In this document: positions 61,964 through 64,000 of the stretch, piece after piece
Layout: every line of letters starts with the position of its first letter
Position numbering within the stretch: the first letter of the stretch is position 1
DNA from: Aquipluma nitroreducens
GTDB taxonomy: Bacteria > Bacteroidota > Bacteroidia > Bacteroidales > Prolixibacteraceae
DNA length: 64,000 nt
Assembly: GCF_009689585.1 (NCBI RefSeq)
Contig: NZ_AP018694.1
Location: 1,999,001-2,063,000 of the forward strand
Direction of reading: 5' to 3'
Made by a program: the position numbers and the translations under genes
Notes under the pieces: model-generated
Database searches by the model: none
The model's input: the letters and a program-made list of their open reading frames with translations, nothing else
What the model was told of the DNA's origin: nothing

Positions 61964-64000
61964 TTAATAAAATCTTCCTGGTATTGGTTTTGCGTTTACA
62001 TTTATGGTGGCCTCGTTCGATTCAATCCTCCCAGTTACAGTGCCAGCAGCCCCCGAATTATTGGAGCTTGTTATTGTAACTACTCGTTTGACTTTATATG
62101 TGCCTGCTTCGAAAATGGAATTTGATGGCGTATAAGAATCTCCATTTGCTCCCGAAATTTCCACCCATTGTGTTGATGGGTTCTTTTGATAATACCATTT
62201 ATAGGATGGCGTTATACCAGTTGGCAGAGAATTACCATTGTCCAACTTTAGCGTTCCGTTAATTGCAGTAAGTGGGTCACCTTCACAAATTGTTTGATCA
62301 ATGTAATCAGTCAGATTATTTTGAATTTCCCGAATGTTATTATAGGCAACTTGATTCTGACCAGTGTTTTCATAATATTCAAGCGCCAATAAATTTGAAC
62401 TACTTAAAGGAACCAGAACATCGGAAGCTAACCTTGGTGCATGATTTGTCCAGTCACTAAAAATGATATTACCATCGAGCGACAAACGGATGCCATCATC
62501 GCTATTTAAATCGACCAGATACAATCCGGTTTTATTAGAATTCATCAGGAAACGCGCAGAAAAAGTAGCGCTTAAGATTGATCGATCCTGTATGCCATTT
62601 GAAAATAAAGGAATGCAGGTAGCATCGTTATCGCCTCCAAAATTTGTGCTGAATGATTCTGGCTGTAAAAGATATCCGGCATATGTGTTGAAGCTTATCC
62701 CATCATAGACGTAACCTATCCAAGAATTGTCACCTGGGGTTTGAATGTCGATTGGAGATACAACCTGAATTACATTGACTGTCGTTGAGCCCTCACAGCC
62801 AATGGCATCCTTTACCCAAACTATATAATTATCGGGTGCAAGGCCGCTAAAGGTATTTGAACTCGCATAGGTGCCTGAGTTAAGTTTAAATTGATAAGGC
62901 GATTGGCCCCCACTTCCTGTAGCTGTAATTATACCATTACTATTACCAATACAAGTAATATCTGTAGGGTCGGCAGACACCGAAAGGACAGAATTTACTG
63001 TCACCGTTCCACTAATTGAAGAGGCAATGCAAGGTGATGTATGACCGCCCGTGGTTATGGTATAAGTTCCAGTTGCTGTTGGCGTACCACTGATGGTTAC
63101 GGTCTTGTTAGTCGTATTTACAGAATAAGCCAGCCCATTGGGCAAGCCTGATACACTAGCGCTTGTGGCACTGCCACCAAAGGTATAAACTGTTGTGGAG
63201 ATTGCAGTGCCCGAACATATGGTCGGATTTTGCATCCCACTAGTCAAAATTATAATTGATGCTGTATTCACAGTTGCTGTTACCCCGGTGCGGGCTGCAG
63301 ATATACATCCCTGAGGGCTTATCGCTTCCGCATAATAGGTGGTATTTGAACTAATTGTTGGATTAAGTAAAGAAATCTCATTTCCACCGGTTAAAGCATC
63401 ATACCATTTTATTGATCCGGAGCTTGCTGTTGCTGAAAAAGTAACCTGGGCTGCCCCACAAACCGATGATGGGGATACTGTTGCTGAACTTACCGTCGGT
63501 AAAGCCTTGACAGTTGCTGTTACCCCCGTGCGGGCTGCAGATATACATCCTTGAGGGCTTATCGCTTCCGCATAATAGGTGGTATTTGAACTAATTGTTG
63601 GATTAAGTACAGAAATCTCATTCCCACCGGTTAAAGCATCGTACCATTTTATTGATCCGGAGCTTGCTGTTGCTGAAAAAGTAACCTGACCTGCCCCACA
63701 AACCGATGATGGGGATACTGTTGCTGAACTTACAGATGGCAACGGATTCACCGTAATGGAACCTGTAATACTTGCCTCTGCGCAAGGACTTATCGTACCT
63801 GAAGTTGTAATTCTATAGGTACTATTGGCTCCTGGGCTGCCACTTATGGTAACTATACCTGCATTAAATGAAGATGTCACTCCGGAGGGTAAGCCGGTTA
63901 CTGTCGCTCCGCTAGCGCCGCCGCCAACTGCATAAGTTATAGAGGTAATGAGCGTATTAATACAAACTGTTTGAGCGTCGGTTCCCGTATTAGAAGTTAA
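61964..64000 (-). CDS. Giant repeat surface adhesin, C-terminal part
   Basis: The frame is open to the right edge, so at least 678 residues are visible and the N-terminus is missing. The part seen starts with Ig-like modules (VCINTLITSITYAVGGGASGATVTGLPSGV), then two nearly identical 80-residue modules (STATVSPSSVCGA-type, with IKWYDALTGGNEIS and NTTYYAEAISPQGCISAARTGVT), another TYAVGG-type module, a SprB-like module (DPTDITCIGNSNGIITATGSGG), a PA14-like sandwich (GYVYDGISFNTYAGYLL, LVDLNSDDGIRLSLDGNIIF), and a final Ig-like domain ending ATINVNAKPIPGRFY. No sorting domain at the end. It is probably exported with the help of the T9SS-type genes that follow on the same strand. Confidence 0.85.
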   Translation of the reverse strand, partial: LTSNTGTDAQTVCINTLITSITYAVGGGASGATVTGLPSGVTSSFNAGIVTISGSPGANSTYRITTSGTISPCAEASITGSITVNPLPSVSSATVSPSSVCGAGQVTFSATASSGSIKWYDALTGGNEISVLNPTISSNTTYYAEAISPQGCISAARTGVTATVKALPTVSSATVSPSSVCGAAQVTFSATASSGSIKWYDALTGGNEISLLNPTISSNTTYYAEAISPQGCISAARTGVTATVNTASIIILTSGMQNPTICSGTAISTTVYTFGGSATSASVSGLPNGLAYSVNTTNKTVTISGTPTATGTYTITTGGHTSPCIASSISGTVTVNSVLSVSADPTDITCIGNSNGIITATGSGGQSPYQFKLNSGTYASSNTFSGLAPDNYIVWVKDAIGCEGSTTVNVIQVVSPIDIQTPGDNSWIGYVYDGISFNTYAGYLLQPESFSTNFGGDNDATCIPLFSNGIQDRSILSATFSARFLMNSNKTGLYLVDLNSDDGIRLSLDGNIIFSDWTNHAPRLASDVLVPLSSSNLLALEYYENTGQNQVAYNNIREIQNNLTDYIDQTICEGDPLTAINGTLKLDNGNSLPTGITPSYKWYYQKNPSTQWVEISGANGDSYTPSNSIFEAGTYKVKRVVTITSSNNSGAAGTVTGRIESNEATINVNAKPIPGRFY
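63271..63750 (-). repeat. Tandem 240-bp repeat in the adhesin gene
   Basis: Copies at 63271-63510 and 63511-63750. Over the first ~222 bases they differ at only about seven positions. Each encodes one 80-residue Ig-like module with a Cys pair (SVCGA and PQGCIS). The near identity indicates recent duplication or gene conversion. Confidence 0.9.

Noticed and set aside
1-64000. tRNA or rRNA genes
   Set aside because: I looked for cloverleaf-like and rRNA-like stretches in the gene gaps and saw none; a dedicated tRNA search could still find something I missed.

Overview
The window comes from a member of the Bacteroidota, probably a free-living or gut-type member of the Marinilabiliales/Bacteroidales side of the phylum (family not resolved). 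The support is a PorX-type response regulator, PorP/SprF and a gliding-motility-type C-terminal sorting domain (type IX secretion), a fused lpxC-fabZ gene, an IF-2 with a very long N-terminal extension, LytS/LytTR regulators, and promoter-like TAnnTTTG boxes. It holds about 50 protein genes, no rRNA or tRNA that I can see, and no CRISPR array.

Left part (1-18 kb): the 3' end of porX, a small membrane-protein/XRE-regulator pair on the minus strand, then a seven-gene plus-strand export locus. The export genes are an ABC ATPase; an ABC permease fused to an M1-peptidase-like domain (no HEXXH) and a golvesin-like C-terminal domain; a TolC-type outer-membrane factor; an RND adaptor lipoprotein; an RND pump; a 1570-residue RND pump fused to an ABC ATPase with extra membrane helices; and an ABC-2 permease. 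The RND-ABC fusion, flanked by one ABC module on each side, is the most unusual thing here. Most of its gene junctions carry a different hairpin-forming repeat.

Middle part (18-46 kb): mostly chromosomal housekeeping genes. These are an outer-membrane barrel, DUF3088, cyclophilin, TfoX-like, SppA; folK-menC-menE (folate and menaquinone synthesis); a bile-acid:Na+ symporter-like protein; a LiaF-like/LytS/LytTR envelope-sensing operon; a type I pullulanase; an alanine-dehydrogenase-like protein; a four-helix-bundle gene inside inverted repeats; tsaE; gcvH; rimP-nusA-infB; an HD hydrolase; lpxD-lpxC/fabZ-lpxA; a VanZ-like gene in an AT-rich island beside a MITE-like repeat; and an acyl-ACP thioesterase.

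Right part (46.5-64 kb): an L-rhamnose utilisation cluster on the minus strand (alpha-L-rhamnosidase, mutarotase, RhaT, isomerase, kinase) with a divergent AraC regulator, which frees, imports, isomerises and phosphorylates rhamnose but shows no aldolase gene. Then comes a minus-strand surface-protein cluster: a giant repeat adhesin running off the right edge, two small exported proteins, a T9SS type-B-sorted protein, a PorP/SprF protein and an OmpA/PD40 protein. This looks like an adhesin with its dedicated type IX export and anchoring partners.
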